A stretch of DNA of 23,102 nucleotides from Candidatus Poseidonia alphae (lineage in GTDB: Archaea > Thermoplasmatota > Poseidoniia > Poseidoniales > Poseidoniaceae). The first letter of the stretch is position 1. Every line of letters begins with the position of its first letter. The notes under the pieces are model-generated. The model was not told the DNA's origin, searched no databases, and saw nothing but the letters and a program-made list of their open reading frames with translations. Below are positions 22,797-23,102 of the stretch, piece by piece. The stretch lies in contig DAVD01000014.1 of the NCBI GenBank assembly GCA_002505405.1, positions 8,685-31,786 of the forward strand. Reading direction: 5' to 3'. The position numbers and the translations under genes are program-made.

Positions 22797-23102
22797 ATGG
22801 TGGATGTTGCGTTCTTGGAACACCTGGCCGAGGCCTTGTGCGGTGTGTCTGCAGTCCTGTTCACGTTTATAGCCACACTTTCACGGTCGGAAATGGCCGA
22901 AGAGATCGCTCAAAACATCATTTTCTTCACCCTCATGCTGGCTGCAGGAGTTCTCTGGTGGCTGTCCTATGCAGGTGGAGTATTGTGGGGCTCAAACTAT
23001 CTTCCAAAGCCCCTTGCTTTGTTCTGCGTGATTCTCGCGGTGTCGGCTCGAATGAACATCAAAGGAGAAAACCTGTCCTTTGGCGCCAACCCTCACAGCA
23101 TT
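22797..23102 (+). CDS. Membrane protein of unknown function, 3' end cut by window edge
   Basis: An open frame of 102 codons runs from ATG 22797 to the last base with no stop. Three hydrophobic stretches are visible: about residues 14-29 (CGVSAVLFTFIATLS), 40-64 (rich in Trp, with GVLWWLSYAGGVLW) and 70-85 (PKPLALFCVILAVSAR). A polar segment (MNIKGENLSFGANPHSI) follows at the edge. It diverges from polX across an 82-base gap. No ribosome site is seen before ATG 22797, so the start is uncertain or leaderless. The family is not recognised; a multi-helix membrane protein continuing beyond the window is likely. Confidence 0.6.
   Translation, partial: MVDVAFLEHLAEALCGVSAVLFTFIATLSRSEMAEEIAQNIIFFTLMLAAGVLWWLSYAGGVLWGSNYLPKPLALFCVILAVSARMNIKGENLSFGANPHSI

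Noticed and set aside
1..23102. tRNA, rRNA, CRISPR arrays, insertion sequences, integrase or attachment sites
   Set aside because: Nothing with cloverleaf features, spaced direct repeats, transposase motifs or terminal inverted repeats was seen; gaps between genes are too short for most of these.

Overview
The window looks like a planktonic marine Thermoplasmata-type euryarchaeon, most likely Marine Group II (Candidatus Poseidoniales, probably the motile MGIIa group). This is inferred from four things: a compact archaellum operon; a giant surface protein made of Ig-like repeats; an archaeal-style aconitase X; and dense gene packing, with no gene-free stretch over about 115 bases. Starts are often preceded by GAGGTGAT-like Shine-Dalgarno sites, frequently fused to the upstream stop codon. 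I see no rRNA, tRNA, CRISPR array, insertion sequence or integrase.

Layout. (1) 1-853, minus: the 5' part of a membrane-anchored protein with Cys/Gly-rich D-x-N-x-N repeats, running off the left edge. (2) 917-3681, plus: a fused aconitase X (large plus swivelling small subunit) translationally coupled to an NAD-dependent sugar epimerase. (3) 3672-5462, minus: a three-gene run of peroxiredoxin, hexapeptide acyltransferase and flavin-reductase-like protein. (4) 5578-11921, plus: a three-gene cassette with 8-base overlaps, made of a small helical protein, a 1639-residue secreted and membrane-anchored Ig-repeat protein, and a helical protein with a beta domain but no export signal. (5) 11976-19852, plus: the archaellum operon, with two archaellins, an ArlC/D/E-position protein, ArlF, ArlG, ArlH, ArlI, ArlJ and a small membrane protein. 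(6) 19855-22714, minus: endonuclease III, a small membrane protein and a PolX/PHP DNA polymerase. (7) 22797 to the right edge, plus: a partial membrane protein.

How the parts may work together. The archaellum genes encode filament (two archaellins), periplasmic stator or surface anchor (ArlF, ArlG), ATPase core (ArlH, ArlI) and membrane platform (ArlJ). The Ig-repeat cassette directly upstream on the same strand could supply a cell-surface scaffold for the motor; this is inference. The two archaellin genes are bracketed by two perfect inverted repeats, which may let them be expressed at a different level from the motor genes.

Most unusual points: archaellin leaders without the usual basic-Gly cleavage site; a conserved Cys pair in both archaellins; an approximately 80-residue inserted beta module in ArlF; the PolX third catalytic Asp apparently replaced by Gln; an endonuclease III with only three of four cluster cysteines; and a fused AcnX that may be the mevalonate-5-phosphate dehydratase of archaeal isoprenoid synthesis.
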